A stretch of DNA of 64,000 nt from Branchinecta lynchi. Its lineage: Eukaryota > Arthropoda > Branchiopoda > Anostraca > Branchinectidae. The position numbers and the translations under genes were made by a program. The stretch spans positions 16,386,030-16,450,029 of the forward strand of contig JAKZAP010000016.1 in assembly GCA_023053575.1 (NCBI GenBank), given 5' to 3'. Positions within the stretch are counted from its first letter, which is position 1, and every line of letters starts with the position of its first letter. Shown piece after piece: positions 1 through 9,959 of this stretch. The notes below the pieces were generated by a model. It was not told the DNA's origin. It saw only the letters and a list, made by a program, of their open reading frames with translations, and did not search any database.

Positions 1-119
1 CTCTTTTTCAGCCTGTCGCGATTGTTCACGTTGGGCACGTTGCTGCTCAAGAGCGAGCAATTGTTTTACCAGGTCCTCCATAGCAAGTGCTTCGCTTTGT
101 TGCCTGTTTAAAACCATAC
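1..119 (-). CDS. gag-like N-terminus of LTR element A (partial)
   Basis: An open frame starts at ATG 119 and is still open at the window edge. It encodes a charged, Gln/Glu/Arg-rich segment (for example MEDLVKQLLALEQQRAQREQ) that looks like a coiled coil. Gag proteins of many LTR elements begin with a short heptad-rich segment like this. It follows an LTR, a primer-binding-type sequence and a leader on the same strand, which is the main support for calling it gag. A second in-frame Met follows 12 codons later and could be the real start. No capsid or zinc knuckle is within the window. Confidence 0.45.
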
Positions 120-504
120 GTTATGATAACTTGTGGATCTTGCTCAAGTTAACAAGGCAATATCAAGAATAGCCAGTAACTTTGTCGCTACTAAAAATCC
201 AGGTGACAATTTGCACAGCGAACTTCCAGGAGAAGTATTTCCACACAAAGCAGAACGTTAAGATCTACCAGGGGATACTCAATCCAGGCAAGAATCGTTT
301 GGGCACACTGAGATTAGCGCGACAAGTTAACTCGGACACATGAAGAGCGTCAGCCTTACGCTGCCTATACCTGTCCGGTTTCTTTGTTTGTAAACTTCGT
401 CGGCGAAGCGAAGCTTCAGCACGGCAAACAATTATCCCGATGGGTGTAGCATCAATCGAGGATTTTGTAAAGGTCACTATTTCTAGTAACACTAGTTAGT
501 TACT

Positions 505-525
505 CAATCAATCAATCAATCAATA
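505..525. repeat. Tetranucleotide tail of nested LINE
   Basis: Five AATC/CAAT-type tetranucleotides on the plus strand (TTGA repeats on the LINE strand) mark the 3' terminus of the element. Simple-repeat tails of this kind replace poly(A) in CR1/L2-like LINEs. Confidence 0.7.
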
Positions 526-723
526 TTTTATTTCCGCCAAAGATAGCGAGTAAAAAAGAAATTAATAGACACTGACAAATTTCGGCTAAACGCTATAACT
601 CAAAAACTGCCAAAAGATAGCCTAACTACACTGCCGAAAATACTTAAAACTTATCTACAATTTAATTACAGTCTAATAACTGACAAATTGAAAATAAAAA
701 AAAAACAAAAAAGAATAAAAATA

Positions 724-3463
724 TCATTCACGAAAAAACCTGCACAGGTTATGTTGGAGACCTGAAAAATTTGATACAACCCGTTGAAGTTTCTTATTCA
801 TTATAATAAGCGGATCTTTAAGATTATAGTATTCCATCATTTGCGTGTTAGAAAAATAACGAGAAAATCGGCATAAAAACTTTCCAAATTTAAAAAATGA
901 CATTTTCATATGCGTTAAATTGCTAAGGGTAAAATACGGTAAAAGGGGAGAAGCAATTAAAATTTGAGGTAAAACAGCTGTATTAAAAATTCGCGACAAA
1001 GATTTTCTTGTCAAAAGCTCTCGGAGAGAAACGAGAGCACCAAAAGAGCAAGAAATTCGTGCATCTACAGCCTTTACAATATAAGCACGAGTTGAAGAAA
1101 GCGTCGTCCCGTAAATAAGACCAAGATACTTAATAAAAACAGTAGCCATAACCCTATGCTGACCAATACAAATATTTTCATGCTGGTTTTCACATGGATT
1201 AGAACCAAAAATAATAAACTTACATTTTTCAGGTTTTAACCGAAGGCCATGCTTATTTAAAAAAAAAAAATAAAATCAACATTATGTTGTCGAGAAAAAC
1301 GAGACCGACTTAAAAGGAGGATGTCATCCGCGTAAGCGATCCAAGAAACAAAAATACCAGAAGCATCAACAAAAGAAGTCTTGAGTTGATCCAAACACAA
1401 AGCTAGTGTTACATTGAAAATAAAAGGGGAAAGCTCACTACCTTGCCGGACACCTCGTTTAACAACGACATCATAACCAGAAAAAGATCCCTTCCAAAAA
1501 ACTCTTACTTTAGATAGTTTATACCACTGGTGTAACACTAGAACAATTTTCGTAGGAACTCTATTCTTGAGTAGCGCATACATCGCCCAAGAATGCAAAA
1601 TACTATCATATGCAGCCGCAATATCCAAAGCAAGGGCATAAACCTTTTAAAAAGGAGAACAAAAAGAAAAATACGGGAAAGAACTGAATGAGCCAAATCA
1701 CAGTTTGACTTTTTCCGGAACCCAATTTGATTTAACCCATGATTACAGCCCTCAAAATACGGCAATAAAACTAGTTCAAAAAGTTTACTCATCTGGCATG
1801 ATGTCGTTATAGGGCAGTATGAAGAGCACTCGTTTAACTTACCACCTCTCTTTAGAAGGGGGCGTGTAGTTGACTGACAAAAACTTCGAGGGATAAAACC
1901 AGTACGAATAATAAGAGTAAATAAAAGGGCAATAAAATATATAGCTAAAGGTGATGACCATTTCAGAAGTCGCGAATTCACACCATCATGGTCCTCAGAA
2001 TGCTTCGACTTTAATTTCTTTAGGGCCGTAGTAACCTCCGCAGTTGAAATAGGCACTTCCGTCAGAATATGAGAAGCAAGATCTGATCGAAAATTATCTT
2101 CCAATCTCTCATTATCAATCGGATCATGTATTGAAAAAAGAGATGAGAAATGCTGGATCCAATCACTATCTGATAATAAACTTTTATCTTCAGGGGAAAC
2201 ATTATTACTCTTCATTTTAGAAACAAAATTCCATAAACCATTAGGGTTTCCCGAAATTTCCCAAGCAATCTCATCCCTTATAAAATCATTGTGAAAACGC
2301 AGTTCATTTCTAAAAGCACTTTTTGATAACTTCATCGCATTGAAAAAAGGACCAGATCGTGGTTTACCTGCTATTTTCCACAAATGAAAATCATTTTTAG
2401 CATTTTTATTAGCATTTAGTAATATAGGGTTAAGATTCCAACCAAACTTACGCTTCCCGGGAACAGAAGAAACAATATCAAAAGTAGAATGTTCACCCAC
2501 TTTTAGAGAGTGGATAATTTCACCATATAATATATCAATACTAGTCTGGTCTGGCTCTGGGTCTACAACTATCTTATTCAAAAGAAGATCCGATTTTTCA
2601 TGAAAACGTGAAACCTTTGACTTATCCCACCGCAGATTACGAACAGCAGAATGAGCTTTGCAATGGAGGATAACACAAGATATTGGATCAACAGTTACAA
2701 GTGAAAAACTTAAATAAAGATGATCACTAATTTGAAAATCATACCCAACATGCACACATTCGGGTATTACAGAATGACTAGATGCTAAAACATGATCCAG
2801 ATTCGAAAAAGAACCAGAAATATGAATAAAAGTAGCATCGGAATCTTTCGGAGCTAAGAAATAAGAAGAAAAAATCGATAAAAAAGTAGAAGAACGAGAA
2901 TCCAAACAATTTGTAAGATCGCAATTCAGATCACCAGTCAAAAGCCAATCCGACCCCCCTGGTAGACTATGATAAACCTGCATAAGCTCAGCACACGCAA
3001 ACGAAAAATTAAAATCAGAGACGGGAGTACGGTAATTCGTAGGTAAATAGCAGTTCAAAACAAACGTATTAAAGATCTTAACTACTAAAAAATGTTGCGA
3101 AGAATTAAAAACACTAGACTCAAACGAATTACGGACGTAAGTGCAGATACCCCCGGATGGGCGCCCACCAGTAGGTGCTGCAGGAACAAAAAAGCAATGG
3201 TGATCCGCAGAAAGAGAACTTAAAACACCAGCGGAAAAATCAAGCAAATGGTGTTCCTGCAAACAAAGTACATCCGAAATAGACAGTAAATGCAGTAATA
3301 CGTGGGTTTTATCTGACACACCGTTAACGTTAAACGAAATAGCTTTCAAAGAAGTTATTTTGACGAAGAGAGCTAAGCTTTCTCTCGGAGAATCTTGCAA
3401 CGCAGACTGAAGGTATAATGATCGTTCAAACCGCAATGGACACATTTGTGATTCTTTTGACAC
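724..3463 (-). pseudogene. LINE ORF2: APE endonuclease and reverse transcriptase, frameshifted
   Basis: The polymerase ORF of the nested LINE. It starts at 3463, overlapping the ORF1 end by 91 nt. The endonuclease begins with a KAISFNVNG strand and CLQEHH (QE active-site region) and continues to GDLNCDL and SNLDHVLAS. The reverse transcriptase follows, with KLKSKHSEDHDGVNSRLLK and a CPITTS segment, and stays in one frame to about 1650. It then shifts frame to 1628-1257, which holds LDIAAAYDS, GVRQGSELSPFIFN and the catalytic AYADDILLLS. It shifts again to 1149-724 for the C-terminal region. All key RT motifs survive, but the frameshifts make it a pseudogene. Without the shifts it would be a typical single APE-RT protein. 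Confidence 0.85.
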
Positions 3464-4782
3464 TGATCGTCAACCGAACTAACGTGGTCAGTTTCCGCGC
3501 ACCTCGAACACCTTTCTGTCGCTGTACAATCTTTAGCAACGTGATCGAAAGAAAAGCACTTAAAACACATTTTTGGTACTTTGACAAAGTCTCTGACACG
3601 GAAATGTTCGTAACCGACGAAAAGTCCATGGCGAAGATAGAATGACTGAACGTTCTTCGATTCAAACAACACTTTAAATGACCGTGACTTTCCGAGCTGC
3701 TTTAAATTCACCACCCCAGCATCACCGGCCTTCACCGAATCAGTATCAAGATTAAAATCAACATTGGAGATCAAACCCGCAAAATCCGGCTGATGAACAC
3801 GGACCTCACATCCTGTTTTCGCACTCAAACTGTCCTGAAGAGACTTTGCATCAGCTTTACATGTTTTTATCATCCACCCGGCATTACGAGTTAGCCGCAC
3901 TTGTCTAATCCCTGCAGCACCCGAGAGATTCTCCAGCGCTGATTTTTGTTTCAAAGGGTCACTTAAATCGGGAGGAGGTGAATCAACTAACAGATCAACT
4001 GTGGCATCTCCTGGATTCGGCAACGGCGGCCATACAGTATTCCCAGAAGCGGCAAGTCTACTTGATTGATTTGAATTTATCGCAGAAATCTGGTCTTTTA
4101 TTTGATTACAAGTGTCGCTAACGCTAGCAGCAGCAAGCGCCTGTTCTGATAAATTGTTCACCTGATTAGCGATGCAATCCAGTTTTCTGTATCACGTCAC
4201 AATAGCTCGCGCAAACTCCGCCTCTTTTTCGCACGCAATCGACGGAATTGGATCACTTGCCTTCATTACGAACAACGGTAGATTTTGCAGAGAATTTTCA
4301 CTGTCTTTATTCACGAGGATTGAATGAATGTCTTTGCATAGAGATGCAGCTGCGGAATCGCCGCGGCGTTCAGGATATAATTTAGAAGGTTTGGCAACGT
4401 CTATTAGAGTTTTGCGAGCTTCATTCAGTTCAGGTAATGGGAAAAACTGGGAGGCGGCACTGACTAGCTTTTCTTCTGGAATGCCAGATTCGACACTGTG
4501 TACGAAAAAGCTTAGAACCGGCGAATAAATCATTGGCATTCCCATATCGGAAAACGGTGAAACTGAAGACACAGAAGATTGATCAATTTGGCTATGCCTT
4601 GCGTTACAGCTTGCACAGACAGGAAAAGAACGCTTATGCTTTTCTGCGTACAGTTCATAGGTCGCTTCACATACTTTATGGCAAAGCTTGCCACAGCCGC
4701 CAGCCAGCGTCGAACATACGACGGTATATCTCTTCAGTAGGCTTAACGATTCATTACAATTCCGACATCTCGGGCTCGGCAT
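3373..4782 (-). pseudogene. LINE ORF1, PHD-like finger plus CCHC knuckles, one in-frame stop
   Basis: The nucleic-acid-binding ORF1 protein of the nested LINE. Translation runs from ATG 4782 to a TGA at 4194-4192, then continues in the same frame through ten codons to an internal Met at 4161 and on to a stop at 3373. A single base change therefore splits one ORF of about 469 codons. The N-terminus has a CxxC ... C ... CHxxC ... CxxC pattern like a PHD/RING-type zinc finger. The C-terminus has three knuckles: CFKCFSFDHVAKDC (a perfect CX2CX4HX4C), then CSRCAETDH...C, then CVHCGLNDHYTFSLRC. The stop is compatible with CGA to TGA decay. The combination of an N-terminal PHD-like finger with C-terminal gag-type knuckles is noteworthy. 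Confidence 0.8.
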
Positions 4783-5087
4783 CGATAAAAGTCCAAATTA
4801 ATCTTTATTACCTTGCTTACTGCCAGCAATAACATACTCCGGCAGTAGAGTTTGTTGTGCGGTGTCCCACTTTTGCCTGGGACCTAGCGTCAAAAATCCA
4901 ATTAGTAATAATCCTCGATATGCAGTGCTCAGTGGAATGAATCGCAAAACCTGTTTTCACTTGCACCGGTGAAATACGTCTTTACACTTCAGGTTCTGAC
5001 TGATCCAAATAGCGCAGTTTGTCAGGATCACCTTTTCAAGTAACACCCCTTATCCCCTTAAATGGCAATCCGACTTCTGACACCAAA

Positions 5088-5540
5088 TGTGACGACCCAG
5101 GGTCACCAAGTACGGTAACACCACTGGACGTCACTGTGTGGTTTCTAGCCTAGCTGGCGTACTAGACGCCGTCCCGTTAGAGACTTCAAAATAACATAGG
5201 TTAAGCCTATATACCTCACAAAGTAAGGGGTAAAGAAAGAATACCTTTTATTGGTTCTAATCAATCACACAAATATATTATTCCTCAGGTACTTTATACT
5301 CACTTAATAATATATCTCTCAAAAGACCGAAGTTACGGTCTCGTTAACATAAACAATCTATTATTTAGAATAACTATTATCTGGTTAACTTTTCTAACAT
5401 GATTTACTTTTCTTATTTTTATGCATAATTTAATTATTGTTTAAAGTTAACCGTTTAATAGTTATCCTTTATTTTCCACAGTTTCCACTATCTTGAGAAT
5501 ACAGTCACGGCTTGTGATACTTATCAATAAATCCGTGACA
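5088..5540 (-). repeat. LTR of element A
   Basis: On the minus strand the segment begins TGTCACGG and ends GGTCGTCACA, so it has the TG...CA ends expected of an LTR with a short inverted terminal match. It is followed at once by TTTGGTGTCAGAAG, a primer-binding-type sequence. It is AT-rich and has no open frame. The partner LTR would lie left of the window. Assignment rests on ends and context, not on a second copy. Confidence 0.55.
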
Positions 5541-7610
5541 GTATCCAGTAGGTCTCAAAAACTAGGATTAAACTGGATTGGAGGCCAAGGGCCAACACTC
5601 TCGTATCGGAGGTTTGCCCATGTCCAGTTATCAATCTTTTGCCACTAACATCGCCAGCACAAAGTACTTTGTCGTTTATTCCGCCACCTTCTCCTTTGAA
5701 AAAACTGTTGTATTTTTCTTTACAGTCGTTGGTTGTGAAAACACTTAACTCTGCTTGCAGTAGGATCTCAGATACATTTGAAAGCCATACAGAACATCAG
5801 CAGCGACATTAAGAGAGGGTCAACCTTTTGTTATGGTGGCAATGTCCGCTTTTTTTTCACCTTAACTGGAGTATCTTTGATGATCAATTTCAGTTAGTCT
5901 ACTCTATTTGAAGTTATAAGATAATTGCAGTTTTGGATACCGTGACACTTATTCTTGGCCCGCATCTGGCTGCATGCAAATGTTGGCAATGTGCCAATGC
6001 CAACCCTTTACTTGCGTTAAATCCCGGCGTTACTTGAGGCTTGCGATGGGGCATAGCATGATATTTTTAGAATCGGAGGAGTGTTTGTTACATTAAGTGT
6101 TTTTTGTGTGTGTAGGCCTACTTGTTAAATTTTGTGGCCCTCGGCCTTTTTCGGTAGTATACACTCTAATGTTCTATCCTCGAGGTAGGTCGTCAAGAGG
6201 AAAATGTGAGACTTCAGAACACTTTTTTTCCCTTGGCAACCAGAGATATCCATCAGAAGCGGTCGAAGCAATCTACCCAGTTCTTACTCTACCGAATCAA
6301 TAACAAATAAGAGCAAGAACAATGGTCTCTCGTCCATCCATCGATTAACAATGTTCCGACAAAAAAGAGTGGAGGTGGAGCCAATACAGAGCCTTGTTGG
6401 TCGCCTGTTTATACTCGTTGGTCTCTGCCGGTAAACATTTGCGAAGAAAACAATATAGCCACTATCGAGGCGGATGTTCTGGCCTGTTCACACGGGAAGG
6501 AAACAGCGTTGATTTTGTTTGAGTAGACGCTGACGTCTGATTAGTGATGCGAAAAATAAAATCGAACTTTACGATGGTCATTCATAATCGCTTTCCTTAT
6601 ACCATGACCTTCAATAAACGGCGGGTTATAAATAAATTACTTACTTATTACTTATATGGAGACTGAATTCCCTTGTAACATTTCTTTTTGTGTCTCTGGG
6701 TCGAACCATACAATGAAAAACCGGGATTTGAAGCACACTCACTGAAGTCATGACCCATTGAGTTCAACATCTGTAGTTTTAACTTTGTCAGACGAGTGTA
6801 AAGTAAGAGAAACATGATTAAGGCTTGCGAGGATTACTGAAATTACCGAAAAGGTAGAATAGCATTGAATAGTCAAAATAATACCAGTAGGTGAGTGTAC
6901 ATTTTGTGTTTTTCTTCTTTTTTTTCCGAAATTTATAATTTATACATTTTTGTGATTCGAACGCATTCGTGAGTTCGATTTCGATTCAGTAGTTAATTGA
7001 AAGACGAAAGCTCACCTCAACCTGGTCTATCTCTTTTGTCTTTTAGTTCACTACTTACAAATAATTCGATGTCAATGGCGTATTTTCCCATCAAATAATG
7101 TCCTTGGTTTTCGTACTGAGGCATTGCCATATGGGTTCTAGTTTGTCTAGGACCCACACAGGAGTCCTATTTTTTTTTAACTTAATTCAAAATAGTTTCT
7201 GGTTGGTTTGTCACAGTAGAAGCTTATTGTATAATATTCCATCTGCGTAATATTTGTTCATTTCCACTCAGCCTACTAAACCTGAAACACTGTTTTTTTA
7301 AGAATATGCTTATTTTCATCTGATATTCTCAGATGAGAGCAACCGGAATGAACTTTACCTCTTTTTGTTCTGGATATTGACACCACTTAGTTGAGTTGAC
7401 TCAGAAAAGATACAATATACGTTACCATATACAGATTGTTGTATTTTCAACCAGATTACTAGAGGGTTTGACACATTCCTAATATCTGCTTTGCATCAAA
7501 TGCCAGTTTCTGTATATTTCGATATATTCTTAATTGCTTGGAATTTTCTTGTCAACCCTCGAAAGCTTTTCTGAATCTCTTTCCGCTTCCAGTCCAGTGT
7601 GAACAGGCTT
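5541..7610. repeat. Segmental duplicate of protease introns 5-6 and exon 7 (copy at 22.65-27.85 kb)
   Basis: The sequence aligns collinearly and in the same orientation with three blocks of the protease gene: 5541-5970 with about 22655-23125, 5990-6295 with about 23890-24590, and 6298-7610 with about 26536-27840. Clear anchors are TTGGCCCGCATCT at about 5956 and 23102, the block starting GGCGTTACTTGAGG at 6029 and 23918, and ACAATGGTCTCTCGTCCATC at about 6320 and 26558. The LINE 3' fragment of 23.14-23.89 kb is absent here, so it inserted after the duplication or was lost here. The interval 24.59-26.53 kb, which includes exon 6, is also missing here. Confidence 0.85.
5636..5777 (-). pseudogene. 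Broken duplicate of clip-protease exon 7
   Basis: 142 nt align without indels to the first 142 of the 155 nt of exon 7 of the functional gene. The predicted peptide is close to the functional one (FTTNDCKEKYN here, [11 protein letters not shown] there; LCAGDVSGKR here, [10 protein letters not shown] there) and has no stop. Both splice borders are destroyed. The acceptor AG has become AA (TTTCAA before ATGTATC). At the 3' end a deletion removes the last 13 exon bases, encoding the Asp-Ser-Cys-Asn before the catalytic serine loop, together with the GTAAGT donor. Exon 6 is missing from this duplicate and an LTR lies immediately downstream, so this is a dead partial copy. Confidence 0.85.
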
Positions 7611-7675
7611 ATCACTTCTGCTTCCGTTAAATTTTATTAGAGAAGAGAAAGATTAAGGAGGAGCTTCGCTCTTTT

Positions 7676-7795
7676 GTGTTGTTTTGTTTTGTGCGTTTTA
7701 TTCTAATATGTGATACTTTTTTGTGTTTTTTGTTGCCATGGCCCTCGGGCTACTTAAAATTAATAAATATATCTATCTATCTATCTATCTATAAG
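7676..7795 (+). mobile_element. LINE 3' end with (ATCT)n tail
   Basis: A short T-rich segment contains TTTTTGTTGCCATGGCCC TCGGGC, followed by an ATCT tetranucleotide run at about 7772-7793. The same GCCATGGCCCTCGGGC core occurs, inverted, at 23179-23194 directly after the LINE C-terminal fragment at 23.2-23.9 kb. I therefore infer it is the 3' untranslated region of that LINE family, here severely 5' truncated. There is no coding sequence. Confidence 0.6.
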
Positions 7796-8779
7796 ACGGA
7801 TGACGACAATTGCGGGGCGCCGGATTCCTCTTTACTCTGGAACCGCCCCCCCCCCCCCTTCGCCAGTTTAAATGCCTCAATGAATTTTTGTTTGCTGGCT
7901 CAAGACCTCTTGACCAGCAATTCCTTGCGATGTGCCCGACCTTGGCACATTTCGCACACATCGGTTTCCCACTAGCGTCCCAGGCGTATGCGTTCCTGTT
8001 TTCTGTTTGTCTGGTGTGGGTATGAATTTTAGTGTTTTGTTTCTGCCATGTAATTTGGCCTCGGTCATTCATTCTCGTGTTAGGTGCATGGTGTTGGAGT
8101 GTATTTCTGATTTCTGAGACCTGACTGTGCCCACTGTGGCACCAGTTCCTGGGACATACCGTTCAGTAACCTGTTATTGTTATAGTACACCCTCGCTTCA
8201 CTCTTGCTTTCGTGTTGCAACTTAACCTTTTCCTGAGCGCGAAACCATTTTATCAAGCACTCCTTCGTGACTTCCCAAAAATCGGGGTCCCGCAAAATAA
8301 ACATTTTCGCTCAAACTTCTTGCCAAGTGATCGTGAACCATTGTTTTCAGGAGCGACTGTGAAAGCTGAAAAGAAGAACCTGGGATGTTGCTCGCTGCTG
8401 GCATAACATCTAGACCAAGTTGGTTCAGAGCCTTCAGCTCGATACTTTGAACAAATTTGAAAGGTTCCTGCCCCTCTTCCAAAAATAATTTTTCGTATAA
8501 AAGCCAATCTTTCTTTGACGTACTTTAGAAACGTTTCTTGAATGCCGTCCGAAGTGCCGCAAAATTTGTGAATTTTCCTTCACTAGCCCTGAAAAAGTCT
8601 ATCGCAACCCCTCGACATTTGTGCCGCACAATTTTTATCATCTCAAGATCCTTTATTTCGTCTTCATCCCATGCCGATACATCTCTAACGCTATCCAAAA
8701 ATTTATCCACATCCGTCCTACCCTCAACATAATCGACGGTCTCGGCCGCTTTTAATAATAACCCAATTTTCCCGGCCAT
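7785..8779 (-). pseudogene. Decayed retroelement gag with CCHC knuckle
   Basis: Three minus-strand frames form one degraded gag. 8779-8525 encodes MAGKIGLL... with a helical Asp/Glu-rich segment (VDKFLDSVRDVSAWDEDEI). 8507-8222 continues in two frames with a frameshift (QEPFKFVQSIELKALNQLG). 8304-7785 ends with CAKCAKVGHIARNC, a perfect CX2CX4HX4C zinc knuckle. The order (helical capsid-like region then one knuckle) is that of LTR-element gag proteins. A primer-binding-like ATTGGTGGCATCG lies upstream on the same strand near 8860, so the LTR may be in 8.87-9.16 kb, but I saw no partner. The left end meets the ATCT tail of a LINE 3' end. Confidence 0.6.
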
Positions 8780-8864
8780 TTCAAACCAAAAACTTCAAAA
8801 ATTCTGTCCTATCGGAAACCAACCGGAACTCTCCCTTCCACAGCAAAACGATGCCACCAATTGA

Positions 8865-9877
8865 ATCTTTTATGCTTTAACATGTTGTCCAAAACCGAGT
8901 ATCTAATATACGTGTAGCGTGTACCCGAGCAGTTGGTACATATTAGACTATACCGGTACTCTGACCTTAATCCTCGGAGGGTTGGTTCGTAACTGTGGAG
9001 GGGGAAGTCCGGACGGTAGGTCCTAGGTCCTACATTCAATAAACAATGTTTAGAAAACACAATTACTTTTAATATTGAAGTTCTCCGTACATCGAATACA
9101 TCTGTTAATCCAACGATCACTACTGTCTTAGGCCATAGCTCAGACTGCCTCTTAAAGCACAATGGACACTTCTAATGCTTTACTTTGTATTAAATGCTTC
9201 ACAAATAAACATTTCCGACTTCCTTTAGAAGTCGCTACGAAAATCGGCCGTTTTCTTGTTATCCCTTGTCTTTACCTCTCTGGCTTTTCGGCGATCCAAA
9301 TCTTAGGAGCTGGGATATCGTGGCAAGAAATTCAAAAACTCCCAGCAATGCTTGATAGAAAAGGATATGTTTGAGATGTCACCAAAGTCAAGCCGCAGAT
9401 GCAGTTTACCTGATTGTTCTAGTGTTTCATCAGAAGTTCCATGGCTTAAAATGCCTATTAAAAGTTTTTCTTTGTGAAATAGTGTTATGAAGCTTGATTA
9501 GCTTGCTTTATAAAATGTACCAGAATATGCAATAAGCTTATAAAAATTCACATAGCTCCAAAAATCATTCAAAAACAAATAACCTGTTCAAATCTGAATT
9601 ATACAAGCTGATTATGCATAAAATAAAGATCTACTAAGTATTATAAGAAACATCACTTTTATCTTTGTCCAAGCTAGTAAATTGAGATGTACTGGCCCAG
9701 AAAATTACGCTTTGAAATATCACAGAGAGGAAACTGTTGAAAAAGCTGCTGATCTAGGGGGTAAGCATTGTTCCTATGTTGTTACAAAGTGGAAATGGGG
9801 TAGTATGATGTGCCCACTGAACTTTAAATGCAATTTCATCACACCTTTTATACCGTTGTTCTTACATCGTTTCATCT
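8865..9877. other. No recognisable gene; possible LTR remnant at its left end
   Basis: Short frames only, none with family hallmarks. The left part (8.87-9.16 kb) could be the LTR of the gag fragment on the minus strand, judged only from position and a primer-binding-like sequence. The rest is AT-rich with no repeat I recognise from elsewhere in the window. Confidence 0.3.
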
Positions 9878-9957
9878 CTTGGCTGGCTCTCAAACAACCA
9901 GTATCTTGGCCAGCTCTCAATCATCAAGTAACTTGGCCAGCTCTCCAACATAAAGTA
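9877..9957 (+). repeat. Three tandem 27-bp repeats
   Basis: Three units start at 9877, 9904 and 9931, each of the form (T/A)CTTGGC(C/T)(A/G)GCTCTC followed by a variable CAA/CAT stretch ending in GTA. A fourth unit begins with TCTTGA at 9958 and is cut off. The period is nine codons and the plus frame reads WPAL(N/Q)H-type repeats up to a stop. There is no sign of a larger gene around it. Confidence 0.8.
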
Positions 9958-9959
9958 TC

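Larger units (their letters stand above)
505..4860 (-). mobile_element. LINE-1copy: APE-type non-LTR retrotransposon nested in LTR element A
   Basis: About 4.35 kb on the minus strand, with ORF1 (zinc fingers), ORF2 (endonuclease plus reverse transcriptase) and a 3' tail of a TTGA-type tetranucleotide repeat at about 505-523 instead of poly(A), as in CR1/L2-like lineages. It splits the leader of LTR element A, since the primer-binding-type sequence lies to the right and the gag start to the left. It is probably close to full length at the 5' end because ORF1 is present with an N-terminal zinc finger. Inactivating changes are one in-frame stop in ORF1 and at least two frameshifts in ORF2. The 5' end is approximate, and I found no convincing target-site duplication. 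Confidence 0.85.
1..5540 (-). mobile_element. LTR retrotransposon A (partial, runs off left edge) with nested LINE
   Basis: Read on the minus strand, the sequence runs in order: a 453-bp LTR (5540 to 5088), a primer-binding-type sequence starting TGGTGTCAGAAG right after it (about 5085 down), an untranslated leader (to about 4860), a nested LINE (about 4860 to 505), more leader, then the start of a gag-like reading frame at 119 that leaves the window. LTR followed by TGGTGTCAGAAG is a familiar arrangement in Ty3/gypsy-type elements. Only one LTR is visible, so the far end, the pol genes and the target-site duplication cannot be seen. The inner edge of the LTR abuts the duplicated protease segment, so this element landed at or near the edge of that duplication. 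Confidence 0.6.

Noticed and set aside
7848..7860. Frames through the poly-C run as a real gene start
   Set aside because: The run encodes Gly or Pro homopolymers in shadow frames. The only supported coding content is the zinc knuckle on the minus strand.
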